Notes: generated by a model from the sequence alone, not told the origin. 9,838 nucleotides of DNA from an uncultured Sphingomonas sp. (GCA_934555855.1 CAKTFL010000045.1:1-9838); one strand, 5' to 3'; counted from the stretch's first letter, positions 1-7,660 are shown. Numbers and translations: made by a program.

Positions 1-2165
1 GGGTGATCCAACGCGCCGAGCTGCTGGAGCTGGTCACCGCCGACCTGTACGGGCCCGGCCGGCTGGTGGAGCGCGGCGACCTGCCCGCCAGCCTCGTCAC
101 CGGCAGCCCGCATTTCCTGCGGACGGTGGCGGGGATCGAGCCGCCGGGCGGCAGGCATCTCCATTTCATCGCCATGGATCTGGGCCGGGGGTCGACGGGC
201 GAGTGGCGGGTGCTGGCCGATCACCTCCGCACCCCCGCCGGCGCGGGCTATGCGCTCGAGAACCGGCTGGCCGTCGCCCGGACGCTGGGCGGGTTGCAGG
301 CCAGGCTGAACGTCCAGCGGCACGCGCCCTTCTTTGCCGCCTTTCGCGATGGGATCGCCGCCCTGTGTCGCCGGACGGAGCCGCGGATCGGCCTGCTCAC
401 CGCCGGACGCTGGAGCGCCAGCTATGCCGAGCAGGCGCATCTCGCCCGCTATCTGGGTTTCCTGCTGGTCGAGGGCGCGGATCTCGCCGCACTGGAGGAC
501 CGGCTGTACGTCCGGACGATCGCGGGGCTGAAGCGCCTGGATGCGGTGTGGCGCCGCATCGACGCGCGGCTGATCGACCCGCTCGCGTTCGACACCCATT
601 CGCAGATCGGGGTGGCGGGGCTGGTCGATGCCTATGCCGCGGGCCACCTGGTCATCTCCAACCCGCCGGGGTCCGGGCTGCTGGAAGCGCCCGCGTTCAA
701 CGCCTTCCTGCCCCGGCTCGCGGTGCGGCTGCTGGGCGAGGACCTGCACCTGCCCAGCATCGTCATCTGGTGGTGCGGCGACGAGCGGGAGCGGGCGCAC
801 GTCCTGCGCGATCTCGACACGGTGGTGGTCGGCCCTGCCTTCGGCTCGCCGCCGCTCGGGCTGCCCGGCGAAAGTCCGGTTCCCGGCAGCGACCTGACCC
901 CCGCCGGCCGGGCGCGCCTCCTAGACGACCTGAAACGCCGGCCGCAGGATTATGTCGGGCAGGAGATGGTGCGGCTGTCGACCATGCCGGTGGTGGTCGA
1001 CGACCGGCTGGCCCCCCGCCCCTTCACCCTGCGCGTGTTCGCAGCGCGGGGCAGCGACGGATCATGGGTGGTTCTGCCCGGCGGTTTCGCGCGGATCGGC
1101 GAAGGTCCCGACCCGCGCGCGGCGGTGCTCGGCGAGGGAACATGGTCGGCCGATGTGGTCGTCCACGGCAGCGACCCGGTCGCGCCAGTATCGCTGCTGC
1201 CCGCCGCCGATACGCAACAGGTCCGCCGCAACCCCGGCACGCTGCCGAGCCGGGTCGCCGACAATTTCTTCTGGCTGGGCCGCTATCTGGAACGGGGCGA
1301 GGCGCTGCTGGCGGCGATCCGCGTGCTGCTGGGCCATTCGATCGACCTGGACGGCGGCGCGGCGCTGTCGGCCGGAACGGCGGGCAGGCTGGTCGAGTTG
1401 ATCGCGAGCGGCGGGGCGGCGGACCGTCCCCTCTCGCTCGGCCGGGCGGAGCTCGCCGCCTTTGCGCGCCAGGCGATGGAGGATGAGGGCCGTCAGTCGG
1501 TCCGGGCGATCAACCGCCTGGCCCGCCAGATCGGCGACGGCTCTCGCGACCGCCTGTCGGCGGACATGATCCGCCTGCTCGACGCCCCCTTCCCCCGCCA
1601 GCGGGGATTGCTGGACAGCGCCGGGTCGCTCCAGCGCCGCTATGTCGCCCTGGCCGGCCTGTCTGCCGAACATATGGGCCGCACCGCCGCCTGGCGCTTC
1701 CACGATCTGGGCCGCCGGGTGGAACGGGCCCTGTCCATCGCGCGAGCCGTCCGCCTGTTCGGCATGGCGGAGGCGTCCGCCGACGACCTGTCGACCCTGC
1801 TGGACCTGGCCGACAGCCAGATCAGCTATCGCCAGCGCTACCTGACCGGCACCGCGCGCGTGGCGGTGGTCGATCTGGTCGCTCTCGATCCCGGCAACCC
1901 GCGGGCGCTCGCCTTTCAGGCGGAGCGCATCGTCGAGCATCTGTGCACCCTGCCCGTGCTGGAAGATGACGGCATGGCCGAGCCGCAACAGGCCGGCGCG
2001 ATCGCGCTCAGGGCGATGGTCACGACCGCCGCCGCCCCGACGCTGGATGCCGAAACGCTCGACACGGTGGAGCGCCGCCTGGCGGAGCTGTCCGATGCGG
2101 TCGCCCGGCGCTATTTCCTGCAAGGGGCAGAGCCGCTCCGCGCCGCCGGCCTGACGCTGGCATGA
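1..2165 (+). CDS. Circularly permuted ATP-grasp / alpha-E fusion protein (5' partial)
   Basis: The gene is cut by the window edge. The first in-frame GTG at position 3 is unlikely to be the real start, because the protein opens inside a conserved ATP-grasp block (LLELVTADLYGPGRL), and family members carry about 100 more residues before it. About 720 residues are visible. Residues 1 to about 400 match the circularly permuted ATP-grasp family (COG2308, DUF404/DUF407): PPGGRHLHF, GAGYALENRL, GSGLLEAPAF, WWCGDERERAHVL, GQEMVRLSTMPV and PRPFTLRVFA. Residues from about 414 match the helical alpha-E domain (COG2307, DUF403), opening with LPSRVADNFFWLGRYLER and containing a second WRFHDLGRRVERAL block. 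In many genomes the two domains are separate genes; here they are fused. ATP-grasp enzymes form amide or peptide bonds using ATP. Published genomic work predicts that this family makes or tags peptides, but substrate and product are unknown. The stop codon overlaps the next start (ATGA), so the two genes are probably co-translated. Family call is firm; role is inferred. Confidence 0.9.
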   Translation, partial: VIQRAELLELVTADLYGPGRLVERGDLPASLVTGSPHFLRTVAGIEPPGGRHLHFIAMDLGRGSTGEWRVLADHLRTPAGAGYALENRLAVARTLGGLQARLNVQRHAPFFAAFRDGIAALCRRTEPRIGLLTAGRWSASYAEQAHLARYLGFLLVEGADLAALEDRLYVRTIAGLKRLDAVWRRIDARLIDPLAFDTHSQIGVAGLVDAYAAGHLVISNPPGSGLLEAPAFNAFLPRLAVRLLGEDLHLPSIVIWWCGDERERAHVLRDLDTVVVGPAFGSPPLGLPGESPVPGSDLTPAGRARLLDDLKRRPQDYVGQEMVRLSTMPVVVDDRLAPRPFTLRVFAARGSDGSWVVLPGGFARIGEGPDPRAAVLGEGTWSADVVVHGSDPVAPVSLLPAADTQQVRRNPGTLPSRVADNFFWLGRYLERGEALLAAIRVLLGHSIDLDGGAALSAGTAGRLVELIASGGAADRPLSLGRAELAAFARQAMEDEGRQSVRAINRLARQIGDGSRDRLSADMIRLLDAPFPRQRGLLDSAGSLQRRYVALAGLSAEHMGRTAAWRFHDLGRRVERALSIARAVRLFGMAEASADDLSTLLDLADSQISYRQRYLTGTARVAVVDLVALDPGNPRALAFQAERIVEHLCTLPVLEDDGMAEPQQAGAIALRAMVTTAAAPTLDAETLDTVERRLAELSDAVARRYFLQGAEPLRAAGLTLA

Positions 2166-3058
2166 TCTACGACATCCGCCACGTCACGCGCTTCGACTAT
2201 GGCGCGCAGGTCAAGTTCGCGCGCTGCAACCTCCGGCTCCGACCGATCGACTGGCCGGGGCAGCGGGTCGAACGCTACGCGCTCCATGTCGAGCCGGAAG
2301 GCCGGACCGCCCCCGCCCGCGCCGAGGCGGGGCTGGCGCATGTCACGCGGCTGGTGGTCGACCGTCCGGTACGCAGCCTGACCATCGACAGCCGCGCGCG
2401 ACTGGTGGTCGATCGACTGGTGCCCGCGCCCGCCCCCGACGATCCGACGCTGGGCGAAGTGGCGACGCTGGCCCGCCAGAGCAGCGACCTGTCGGCGGCA
2501 GGGCCTGCGGCCTACCTTTACCCGTCGCCGCTTATCCGGCTCGACCGGGCCATCGCCGACTGGTGTGCGCCCGACCTCGACCCGGACCGCCCGGCGCTGG
2601 AGGCGGGCATCGCGCTCGCCCGTCGGATCCAGCGGGAGTTCGAGTTCGATCCGACCGCAACCCTGGTCGATACCGCGCCGACCCAAGCCTTCGCGCAGCG
2701 CAAGGGCGTGTGCCAGGATTTCGCGCAGATCATGATAACCGGCCTGCGCGCCGCCGGTCTGCCGGCCGCTTATGCCTCCGGCTATATCCGCACCCTGCCG
2801 CCGCCCGGCCAGCCCCGCCTGGTCGGGGCGGACGCGACCCATGCCTGGGTGCTGCTATGGTGCGGGCCGCGGCGCGGATGGATCGGGCTGGACCCAACCA
2901 ACGGCATCTGGATGGCGGCCGATCACATCGTCGTCGCGGTCGGCCGCGATTATGCCGAGATCGCGCCGGTTGACGGTGTGGTGCTGGGGTCCGGCGCGCA
3001 GAAGATGGAGGTAAGCGTCGACGTGGCGCCGGTGGCGGGCGGCCTGGACGTGCAATAG
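2162..3058 (+). CDS. Transglutaminase-like cysteine protease family protein
   Basis: The 298-residue protein begins with the bacterial transglutaminase N-terminal region (MIYDIRHVTRFDY, residues 1 to about 85), followed by a transglutaminase-like core (about 150-250). The catalytic triad is intact: Cys184 in RKGVCQDFAQIM, His227 in DATHAWVLLW and Asp244 in IGLDPTNG. The C-terminal tail (VGRDYAEIAPVDGVVLG) is typical of the COG1305 family found beside alpha-E and ATP-grasp proteins. There is no signal peptide or membrane segment, so it should be cytoplasmic. Such proteins are thought to act as peptidases or amidases rather than protein cross-linkers. The ATG lies within the stop codon of the upstream ATP-grasp/alpha-E gene (4-nt overlap), which fixes the start and implies coupling. 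A natural model is that one partner forms an amide bond and this one cleaves or transfers it; this is inference. The Anbu-type proteasome-like protease that often completes this operon is not downstream. Confidence 0.92.
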   Translation: MIYDIRHVTRFDYGAQVKFARCNLRLRPIDWPGQRVERYALHVEPEGRTAPARAEAGLAHVTRLVVDRPVRSLTIDSRARLVVDRLVPAPAPDDPTLGEVATLARQSSDLSAAGPAAYLYPSPLIRLDRAIADWCAPDLDPDRPALEAGIALARRIQREFEFDPTATLVDTAPTQAFAQRKGVCQDFAQIMITGLRAAGLPAAYASGYIRTLPPPGQPRLVGADATHAWVLLWCGPRRGWIGLDPTNGIWMAADHIVVAVGRDYAEIAPVDGVVLGSGAQKMEVSVDVAPVAGGLDVQ

Positions 3059-3086
3059 CACGGCCAGGACTCGCCGCAACGGCCAG

Positions 3087-3107
3087 CGGGCCGGCGCAGC
3101 CGGTCCG
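3087..3107. terminator. Hairpin in convergent gap (possible terminator, first of two)
   Basis: Arms at 3087-3095 and 3099-3107 form a 9-bp GC-rich stem (CGGGCCGGC with GCCGGTCCG, one G-T wobble) around a three-base loop. It lies 28 nt past the transglutaminase stop codon. There is no T-run, so an intrinsic terminator is only plausible; in GC-rich genomes such hairpins often work with Rho or not at all. Confidence 0.35.
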
Positions 3108-3117
3108 TCTGACGGCG

Positions 3118-3146
3118 GGGCGGATCGGCCTGGACAGGCTCCGCCC
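3118..3146. terminator. Hairpin in convergent gap (possible bidirectional terminator, second of two)
   Basis: GGGCGGA at 3118-3124 pairs exactly with TCCGCCC at 3140-3146. Inside, GCCT at 3128-3131 pairs with AGGC at 3136-3139 around a GGAC loop, leaving a three-base bulge. It sits 14 nt past the stop codon of the minus-strand small gene and 59 nt past the stop of the + strand transglutaminase gene, so it could serve both. No T-tract is present on either side. Confidence 0.4.
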
Positions 3147-3160
3147 GAACGGGAGGATCG

Positions 3161-3427
3161 CTACTGCGTCACCGCATTCTCATTGCCGATATCCTTGTCG
3201 TCATCGTGCCCACCCTGGCCGGTGCCGGAATAGGCGATCTCCGTCTGGCCGCCATGGCCCATGAAGCCGCCCTGCTCGCTTCCTTCCTTGCCCGTATGGG
3301 GGTTGGGGTAAGCCCCGCCGCCGCTCTCGCCGCCCGCGGTCCGCGCGCCGGGATCGGTGTTGACGCCGTCGGCCTCGCCCTTGTGCCCGTCGCCGCCCGC
3401 AACCGGGGTCGGTACCTTGCTCGCCAT
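3161..3427 (-). CDS. Small hydrophilic glycine-rich protein of unknown function
   Basis: The protein has 88 residues and is rich in Gly, Asp, Glu, Thr and Asn. It has no hydrophobic segment, signal peptide or cysteine, so it is probably soluble and largely disordered. The segments GGESGGGAYPNPHTGK and GGFMGHGGQTEIAYSGTGQ look conserved and resemble small uncharacterised proteins I associate with sphingomonads; I do not know a function. The start is well supported: AGGAGA at 3435-3440 (minus strand) lies 7 nt before the ATG at 3427. The stop is TAG at 3161-3163. It is a single gene, divergent from the J-domain gene and convergent with the transglutaminase gene. A possible stress-sigma promoter lies just upstream (see 3451-3476). 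The composition recalls hydrophilic stress-protective proteins, but that is a guess. Overlapping open frames on both strands here lack a ribosome site of this quality. Confidence 0.72.
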   Translation of the reverse strand: MASKVPTPVAGGDGHKGEADGVNTDPGARTAGGESGGGAYPNPHTGKEGSEQGGFMGHGGQTEIAYSGTGQGGHDDDKDIGNENAVTQ

Positions 3428-3450
3428 GATGCACTCTCCTTCATCGGCTC

Positions 3451-3476
3451 AACGCATCGCCAGCGAATTGCGCTCC
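3451..3476 (-). promoter_or_regulatory. Possible EcfG-type (general stress) promoter, one mismatch
   Basis: Read on the minus strand, GGAGC (3476-3472) is followed by a 17-base spacer and CGTT (3454-3451). The alphaproteobacterial EcfG consensus is GGAAC-N16/17-CGTT, so the only mismatch is in the -35 box. The -10 element ends 23 nt before the ATG of the small Gly-rich gene and leaves room for its AGGAGA ribosome site. One mismatch in a short motif makes chance occurrence possible. Confidence 0.4.
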
Positions 3477-3524
3477 GCGCTTTCCTCCCCCACATAGCCG
3501 GGTAACACACCTGACGGGGAACCA

Positions 3525-4481
3525 ATGGCCGATCCTTACCAGACTCTCGGCGTCGCCCGCGGCGCGAGCGAGGCCGACATCAAGAAGGCGTATCGCAAGC
3601 TCGCCAAGGAGCTGCATCCGGACCGCAACAAGGACAATCCCAAGGCGTCCGAGCGATTCAGCCAGGCGACCGCCGCCTATGATCTGCTGTCCGACAAGGA
3701 CAAGCGCGCGCGGTTCGATCGCGGCGAGATCGATGCGGAGGGCAATCCCGCCATGCCGTTCGGCTTCGGGCGCGGTCCCGGTGGTGGCGGCGCCCGCCCC
3801 GGCGCGGGCGGCTTTCGCAGCCAGGGGTTCGACTTCGGCGGCGGTGGGCCGGAAGGCGGCGCCGACATGAGCGACATCTTCGAGGGGCTGTTCAGCGGTG
3901 GCGGCAACCGGGGCGGCTTCACCGGCGGGTTCGGAGGCTTCGGTCGCCAGCCCCAGCAAAAGGGCGCGAACGTCTCCTACCGGCTCCAGGTGCCCTTTAC
4001 CGATGCCGCGACGCTGGCGCCGCAGCGGGTGACGCTGGGCGACGGCAAGTCGATCGAGCTGAAGCTGCCGCCGGGCGTCGAGACGGGCACCCAGATGCGC
4101 CTGTCCGGCAAGGGCGAGCAGGGATCGGGCGGGGCCGGCGACGCGATCGTCGCGATCGAGGTCCAGCCGCACCGATTCTTCACCCGTGACGGCGACGACG
4201 TGCGGCTGGACCTGCCGATCAGCCTTGCCGAGGCGGTGCTGGGCGGCACGGTGCGTGCGCCCACGGTGGACCGCCCTGTCAATCTTACGATTCCGGCGGG
4301 GACCACGTCGGGCAGAACGCTGCGCCTGAAGGGCAAGGGATTCCACAAAAAGGACGGCGGTCGCGGCGACCAGCTGGTGACGCTGCTGGTCGACGTGCCC
4401 GCCAACGACCCCGATCTCTCCGCCTTTGTCCAGGGCTGGGCCGGCGCGAGCGGGAACCCCAGGGCCGGCATGGGCGTCTGA
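3525..4481 (+). CDS. J-domain co-chaperone, CbpA/DnaJ type without zinc finger
   Basis: This 318-residue type II (class B) Hsp40 stimulates the ATPase of DnaK and delivers unfolded clients in the cytoplasm. The J domain covers residues 1 to about 66 with an intact HPD motif at 31-33 ([12 protein letters not shown]). A long Gly/Phe-rich linker follows at about 77-141 and includes [14 protein letters not shown]. The two-part substrate-binding region is at about 146-305 ([48 protein letters not shown]). The four CxxCxGxG zinc motifs of true DnaJ are absent and length fits CbpA, so this is not the main dnaJ. A GGGGA ribosome site lies 4 nt before the ATG. It heads a five-gene same-strand cluster ending in aroC, with YihY starting 8 nt after its stop. 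No strong housekeeping promoter is evident in the 97-bp divergent region upstream. Confidence 0.93.
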   Translation: MADPYQTLGVARGASEADIKKAYRKLAKELHPDRNKDNPKASERFSQATAAYDLLSDKDKRARFDRGEIDAEGNPAMPFGFGRGPGGGGARPGAGGFRSQGFDFGGGGPEGGADMSDIFEGLFSGGGNRGGFTGGFGGFGRQPQQKGANVSYRLQVPFTDAATLAPQRVTLGDGKSIELKLPPGVETGTQMRLSGKGEQGSGGAGDAIVAIEVQPHRFFTRDGDDVRLDLPISLAEAVLGGTVRAPTVDRPVNLTIPAGTTSGRTLRLKGKGFHKKDGGRGDQLVTLLVDVPANDPDLSAFVQGWAGASGNPRAGMGV

Positions 4482-4489
4482 CGCTGAAC

Positions 4490-5458
4490 ATGGATCAAAG
4501 CCTGGAGCTCACCCCCGAAGCGCGCGCGCGGCATCCCGGCCGCGCCCGTGCCGCCCTGACCAAGGAGTTCGCCAAGGTGCGGCCCGGCAGCGCCGCGTTC
4601 GAGGTGACCAAGCGAGCGGCGCTGGGCGTCTATAATGACGGGTTCATTCACGCGGGGAACCTTGCCTATCTCGCGCTGATGACGCTGTTTCCCTTCTTCA
4701 TCGTCGCGGCGGCCGTGCTGTCCCTGCTGGGACAGGGTGCCGAGACGCAGCGGACGGTCGCCTCCTTCCTCCACGTGCTGCCGTCCGACGTCGCCGATCT
4801 GCTGCGAAAGCCGATCGCCGACGTGCTGGTCGCCCGCACCGGCTCGCTGCTTTGGCTGGGCGGGCTGGTCGGGCTGTGGACGGTGGGCAGCTTCGTGGAC
4901 ACGATCCGCGACATTTTCCGCCGGGCTTATGGCACCAAATCCTCCGCGTCGTTCTTCCGGTCGCGGCTGCGTCTGTCGGGGGCGATCATCTGTTCGGTGG
5001 TCGTGGTGCTGTTCTCGTTCCTGCTGCAAGGGTTGCTGACGGCGGCGGAACAGTTCGTCTACCATCTGCTGCCCTGGGCGCGGAACGTGTCGGGATGGAT
5101 AGGGCTGTCGCGCCTGATCCCGGGCGCGGTGATGTTCGGGGCGCTGTATGTCCTGTTCTATTCGGTCACCCCGTCCAAATACCGCCATTCCAAGAGCCGC
5201 AAATGGCCCGGCGCCCTGTTCACCACGACATGGTGGATCAGCATCACCGCATTGCTGCCGGTCGTGCTCGGGCAACTGGGCGGCTACGACCTGACCTATG
5301 GCAGCCTGGCCGGGGTGGTGGTGATGCTGCTGTTCTTTTACCTGATCGGCCTGGGCTTCGTCTTTGGTGCCCATCTCAACGCGGCACTGGCGGAACCCCG
5401 GCTGCTCGGGCTAGACGGGGCTGCTCAGGAATTGGTTGAAGAGGCAGTGGCAGGGTGA
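4490..5458 (+). CDS. YihY/BrkB-family inner membrane protein
   Basis: The 322-residue integral membrane protein has about six hydrophobic helices near residues 59-81, 118-137, 164-186, 204-225, 242-262 and 269-297. Family features include GFIHAGNLAYLALMTLFPFF, the region near FVDTIRDIFRRAYG, the VTPSKYRHSKSRKWPGALF loop and a final GAHLNAAL. Function is not settled: the family has been named BrkB/virulence factor and once mis-assigned as RNase BN, and a transport or envelope role is likely. The N-terminal 45 residues are basic and cytosolic. The ATG is 8 nt after the J-domain gene stop without a clear ribosome site, so it probably depends on upstream translation. Its stop overlaps the fabI start. 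Confidence 0.92.
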   Translation: MDQSLELTPEARARHPGRARAALTKEFAKVRPGSAAFEVTKRAALGVYNDGFIHAGNLAYLALMTLFPFFIVAAAVLSLLGQGAETQRTVASFLHVLPSDVADLLRKPIADVLVARTGSLLWLGGLVGLWTVGSFVDTIRDIFRRAYGTKSSASFFRSRLRLSGAIICSVVVVLFSFLLQGLLTAAEQFVYHLLPWARNVSGWIGLSRLIPGAVMFGALYVLFYSVTPSKYRHSKSRKWPGALFTTTWWISITALLPVVLGQLGGYDLTYGSLAGVVVMLLFFYLIGLGFVFGAHLNAALAEPRLLGLDGAAQELVEEAVAG

Positions 5459-6270
5459 GCGGCGGCGTAAACGGATTGATGGCGGGCAAGCGCGGGCTCA
5501 TCATGGGGCTCGCGAACGACAAGTCGCTCGCCTGGGGCATCGCGCAGAAGCTGGCCGAGGCGGGCGCGGAGCTTGCCTTCACCTATCAGGGGCCGGCGAT
5601 GGAAAAGCGGGTGCGCCCGCTCGCCGAGCAGCTGGGCAGCCACCTCGCGATCGATTGCGACGTGTCCGACATGGCCCAGCTCGACACCGCGTTCGAGGCG
5701 CTGGCGAAGGAATGGCCGCAGATCGACTTCGTGGTCCATGCGATCGGCTATTCGGACAAGAACGAGCTGCGCGGGAAGTTCGTCGACACCAGCCTCGACA
5801 ATTTTCTAATGACCATGAACATCTCCGCCTACAGCTTCGTGGCAGTGACGAAGCGCGCGCGCGCGATGATGCCCGAAGGTGGCGCGGTGCTGACCCTGTC
5901 CTATTACGGCGCCGAAAAGGTGGTGCCGCACTACAACGTCATGGGCGTGGCCAAGGCGGCGCTGGAGACCAGCGTCCGCTATCTCGCCATGGACCTGGGG
6001 CCGGAGAACATCCGCGTCAACGCGATTTCGGCCGGGCCGATCAAGACGCTCGCGGCGTCGGGCATCGGCGATTTCCGCTATATCCTGAAGTGGAACGAGC
6101 TGAACTCGCCGCTGCGCCGCAACGTGACGATCGACGATGTCGGCGGCGCGGCACTGTACCTGCTGTCCGACCTGGCATCGGGCGTCACCGGCGAGGTCCA
6201 TCATGTCGATGCCGGCTATAACGTGATCGGCATGAAGGCCGAGGACGCGCCCGACATCGCGCTGGCCTGA
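5455..6270 (+). CDS. fabI: Enoyl-[acyl-carrier-protein] reductase (NADH), FabI
   Basis: FabI catalyses the last, NAD(P)H-dependent step of each fatty acid elongation cycle, reducing trans-2-enoyl-ACP in the cytoplasm. The 271-residue short-chain dehydrogenase fold has the modified nucleotide motif GKRGLIMGLANDKSLAWGIA near the N terminus. The catalytic residues are Tyr150, Tyr160 and Lys167 in SYYGAEKVVPHYNVMGVAK, equivalent to E. coli Tyr146, Tyr156 and Lys163. SAGPIKTLAASGIGDF and a final GEVHHVDAGYNVIGM also match. The residues where E. coli triclosan-resistance changes map (Gly93, Met159, Phe203) are unchanged here as Gly98, Met163 and Phe207. I chose the GTG at 5455: it overlaps the yihY stop as GTGA and has GAGG ten bases upstream. 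An ATG at 5479 would give the shorter MAGKRG start and cannot be excluded. Confidence 0.97.
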   Translation: MSGGVNGLMAGKRGLIMGLANDKSLAWGIAQKLAEAGAELAFTYQGPAMEKRVRPLAEQLGSHLAIDCDVSDMAQLDTAFEALAKEWPQIDFVVHAIGYSDKNELRGKFVDTSLDNFLMTMNISAYSFVAVTKRARAMMPEGGAVLTLSYYGAEKVVPHYNVMGVAKAALETSVRYLAMDLGPENIRVNAISAGPIKTLAASGIGDFRYILKWNELNSPLRRNVTIDDVGGAALYLLSDLASGVTGEVHHVDAGYNVIGMKAEDAPDIALA

Positions 6271-6284
6271 GCGGAGGGACGGCG

Positions 6285-6584
6285 GTGATCGCCCTTCTCG
6301 CCTGCCTGGCTGCCATCGCCGGCTATTATGCGTGGCAGCATGGTCGCTATGACCGCGCGATCCCGCGTGAAGCGCATTCCCGCGCGCTGGCCGATGCGGC
6401 GGCGCTGAGTATCGTGCTAGGCTGGGTGTGGATCGCCAACCGCTTCGGCGTGCGCTGGGGCGTGTTCGAGGCGGAGGGGACGGCGACGGCCAGCGTCGGG
6501 GTGATCATCGGGATGCTGCTTGCCAACCCGCTGCGCCGCGCGGTGCTGCGTGCGCTTCGAGTCGATCCGGGGCCGCTGCGGTGA
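6285..6584 (+). CDS. Small predicted membrane protein, unknown function, between fabI and aroC
   Basis: The 99-residue protein has three hydrophobic stretches, near residues 2-17, 36-52 and 67-82. They are separated by a basic loop ([16 protein letters not shown]) and a short polar loop ([13 protein letters not shown]), and the C-terminal tail is Arg-rich ([12 protein letters not shown]). This suggests a small inner-membrane protein with a positive tail. I recognise no family. The start is well defined: GGAGGG at 6273-6278 lies six bases before a GTG codon at 6285. The fabI stop is only 14 nt upstream, and the stop codon overlaps the aroC GTG as GTGA, so it is transcribed with both and translationally coupled to aroC. 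Its good ribosome site and tight packing argue that it is a real gene. The neighbours do not reveal its job. Confidence 0.75.
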   Translation: MIALLACLAAIAGYYAWQHGRYDRAIPREAHSRALADAAALSIVLGWVWIANRFGVRWGVFEAEGTATASVGVIIGMLLANPLRRAVLRALRVDPGPLR

Positions 6585-7660
6585 GCTGGAACAGTTTCGG
6601 CCGCATTTTCCGCTTTTCGACCTGGGGCGAGAGCCATGGGCCTGCGATCGGCGCGCTGGTCGATGGCTGCCCGCCCGGCATCTCACTGTCGGAGGCGGAC
6701 ATCCAGCCCTGGCTGGACAAGCGGCGGCCGGGCACCAGCCGCTTCACCACCCAGCGGCGCGAGCCCGATCAGGTCCGCATCCTGTCCGGCGTCTTCGAGG
6801 GCCGCACTACCGGCACGCCGATCAGCCTGATGATCGAGAATGTCGACCAGCGGTCCAAGGATTATTCGGAGGTCGCCCGCGCCTATCGCCCGGGACACGC
6901 CGATTACGCCTATGACGCTAAGTATGGTTTTCGCGACCATCGCGGCGGCGGCCGATCCTCGGCGCGCGAGACCGCGAGCCGGGTCGCGGCGGGCGCGGTG
7001 GCGCGGCTGGTAATTCCGGGCGTCCGCATCCGCGCCTGGGTGGAGGCGATCGGGGGTGACGCGATCGATCCTTCCAACTTCGATGATGCCGCGATCGACG
7101 CCAACCCGTTCTTCTGCCCCGATCCGGCCGCGGCGCAACGCTGGGAAATGCTGGTCGATGACGCGCGCAAGGCCGGATCTTCGCTGGGCGCGGTGATCGC
7201 CTGCGAGGCGACCGGCGTTCCCGCAGGCTGGGGGACGCCGCTTTACGCCAAGCTCGATTCAGAGCTCGCGGCCGGCATCATGTCGATCAATGCGGTGAAG
7301 GGCGTGGAGATCGGCGACGGCTTTGCCGCGGCGGCGCTGAGGGGCGAGGACAATGCCGACCCGATGCGCCCCGGCGAGAATGGCCCCCGATTCCTCGCCA
7401 ACCATGCCGGCGGCATCGCGGGCGGGATCGCCACCGGCCAGCCGGTTCGGCTCCGCGCGGCATTCAAGCCGACATCCTCGATCCTGACCCCCGTGCCGAC
7501 GGTGACCCGTGAGGGCGAGGGCACCGACATCGCCACACGCGGCCGGCACGACCCGTGCGTCGGCATTCGCGGCGTGCCCGTGGTGGAGGCGATGGTGGCG
7601 CTGGTGCTGACCGATCAGGCCCTGCTCCACCGTGCCCAATGCGGCCGGACCGGAACGTAA
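6581..7660 (+). CDS. aroC: Chorismate synthase
   Basis: AroC converts 5-enolpyruvylshikimate-3-phosphate to chorismate, the last common step to aromatic amino acids, folate and quinones. It needs reduced FMN and works as a cytoplasmic tetramer. The 359 residues carry all three family signatures: [18 protein letters not shown] at 16-33, the YRPGHADY block with His106 followed by [14 protein letters not shown], and [18 protein letters not shown] near the end. Length is normal. The frame stays open back to 6428, but homologues begin at [20 protein letters not shown], which sets the start at GTG 6581, overlapping the previous stop by four bases. There is no FMN reductase domain, so it is the monofunctional type typical of bacteria. 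Being last in the cluster, its stop codon lies inside the promoter-like element of the next gene. Confidence 0.97.
   Translation: MSWNSFGRIFRFSTWGESHGPAIGALVDGCPPGISLSEADIQPWLDKRRPGTSRFTTQRREPDQVRILSGVFEGRTTGTPISLMIENVDQRSKDYSEVARAYRPGHADYAYDAKYGFRDHRGGGRSSARETASRVAAGAVARLVIPGVRIRAWVEAIGGDAIDPSNFDDAAIDANPFFCPDPAAAQRWEMLVDDARKAGSSLGAVIACEATGVPAGWGTPLYAKLDSELAAGIMSINAVKGVEIGDGFAAAALRGEDNADPMRPGENGPRFLANHAGGIAGGIATGQPVRLRAAFKPTSSILTPVPTVTREGEGTDIATRGRHDPCVGIRGVPVVEAMVALVLTDQALLHRAQCGRTGT

Noticed and set aside
1062..2123. 353-codon minus-strand open frame inside the ATP-grasp/alpha-E gene
   Set aside because: Long antisense frames are common in high-GC DNA. It has no recognisable domain and the sense strand has clear family motifs.
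3206..3505. 99-codon + strand frame opposite the small Gly-rich gene
   Set aside because: There is no good ribosome site. The minus-strand frame has AGGAGA at ideal spacing and runs cleanly into the convergent hairpins.
4453..4478. GGAAC-N17-CGTC near the end of the J-domain gene, resembling an EcfG promoter for yihY
   Set aside because: The -10 box is CGTC rather than CGTT, and it ends only 11 nt before the yihY ATG, leaving almost no leader. It lies in coding sequence, so chance is more likely.
3977..5374. 465-codon minus-strand open frame antisense to the J-domain and YihY genes
   Set aside because: Its composition (His, Gln, Arg and Pro rich) is that of a shadow frame, and both sense genes are well supported.
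6428..6580. 51-codon N-terminal extension of aroC
   Set aside because: Chorismate synthases start close to the WGESHG motif. The extension is the out-of-frame reading of the small membrane protein gene.
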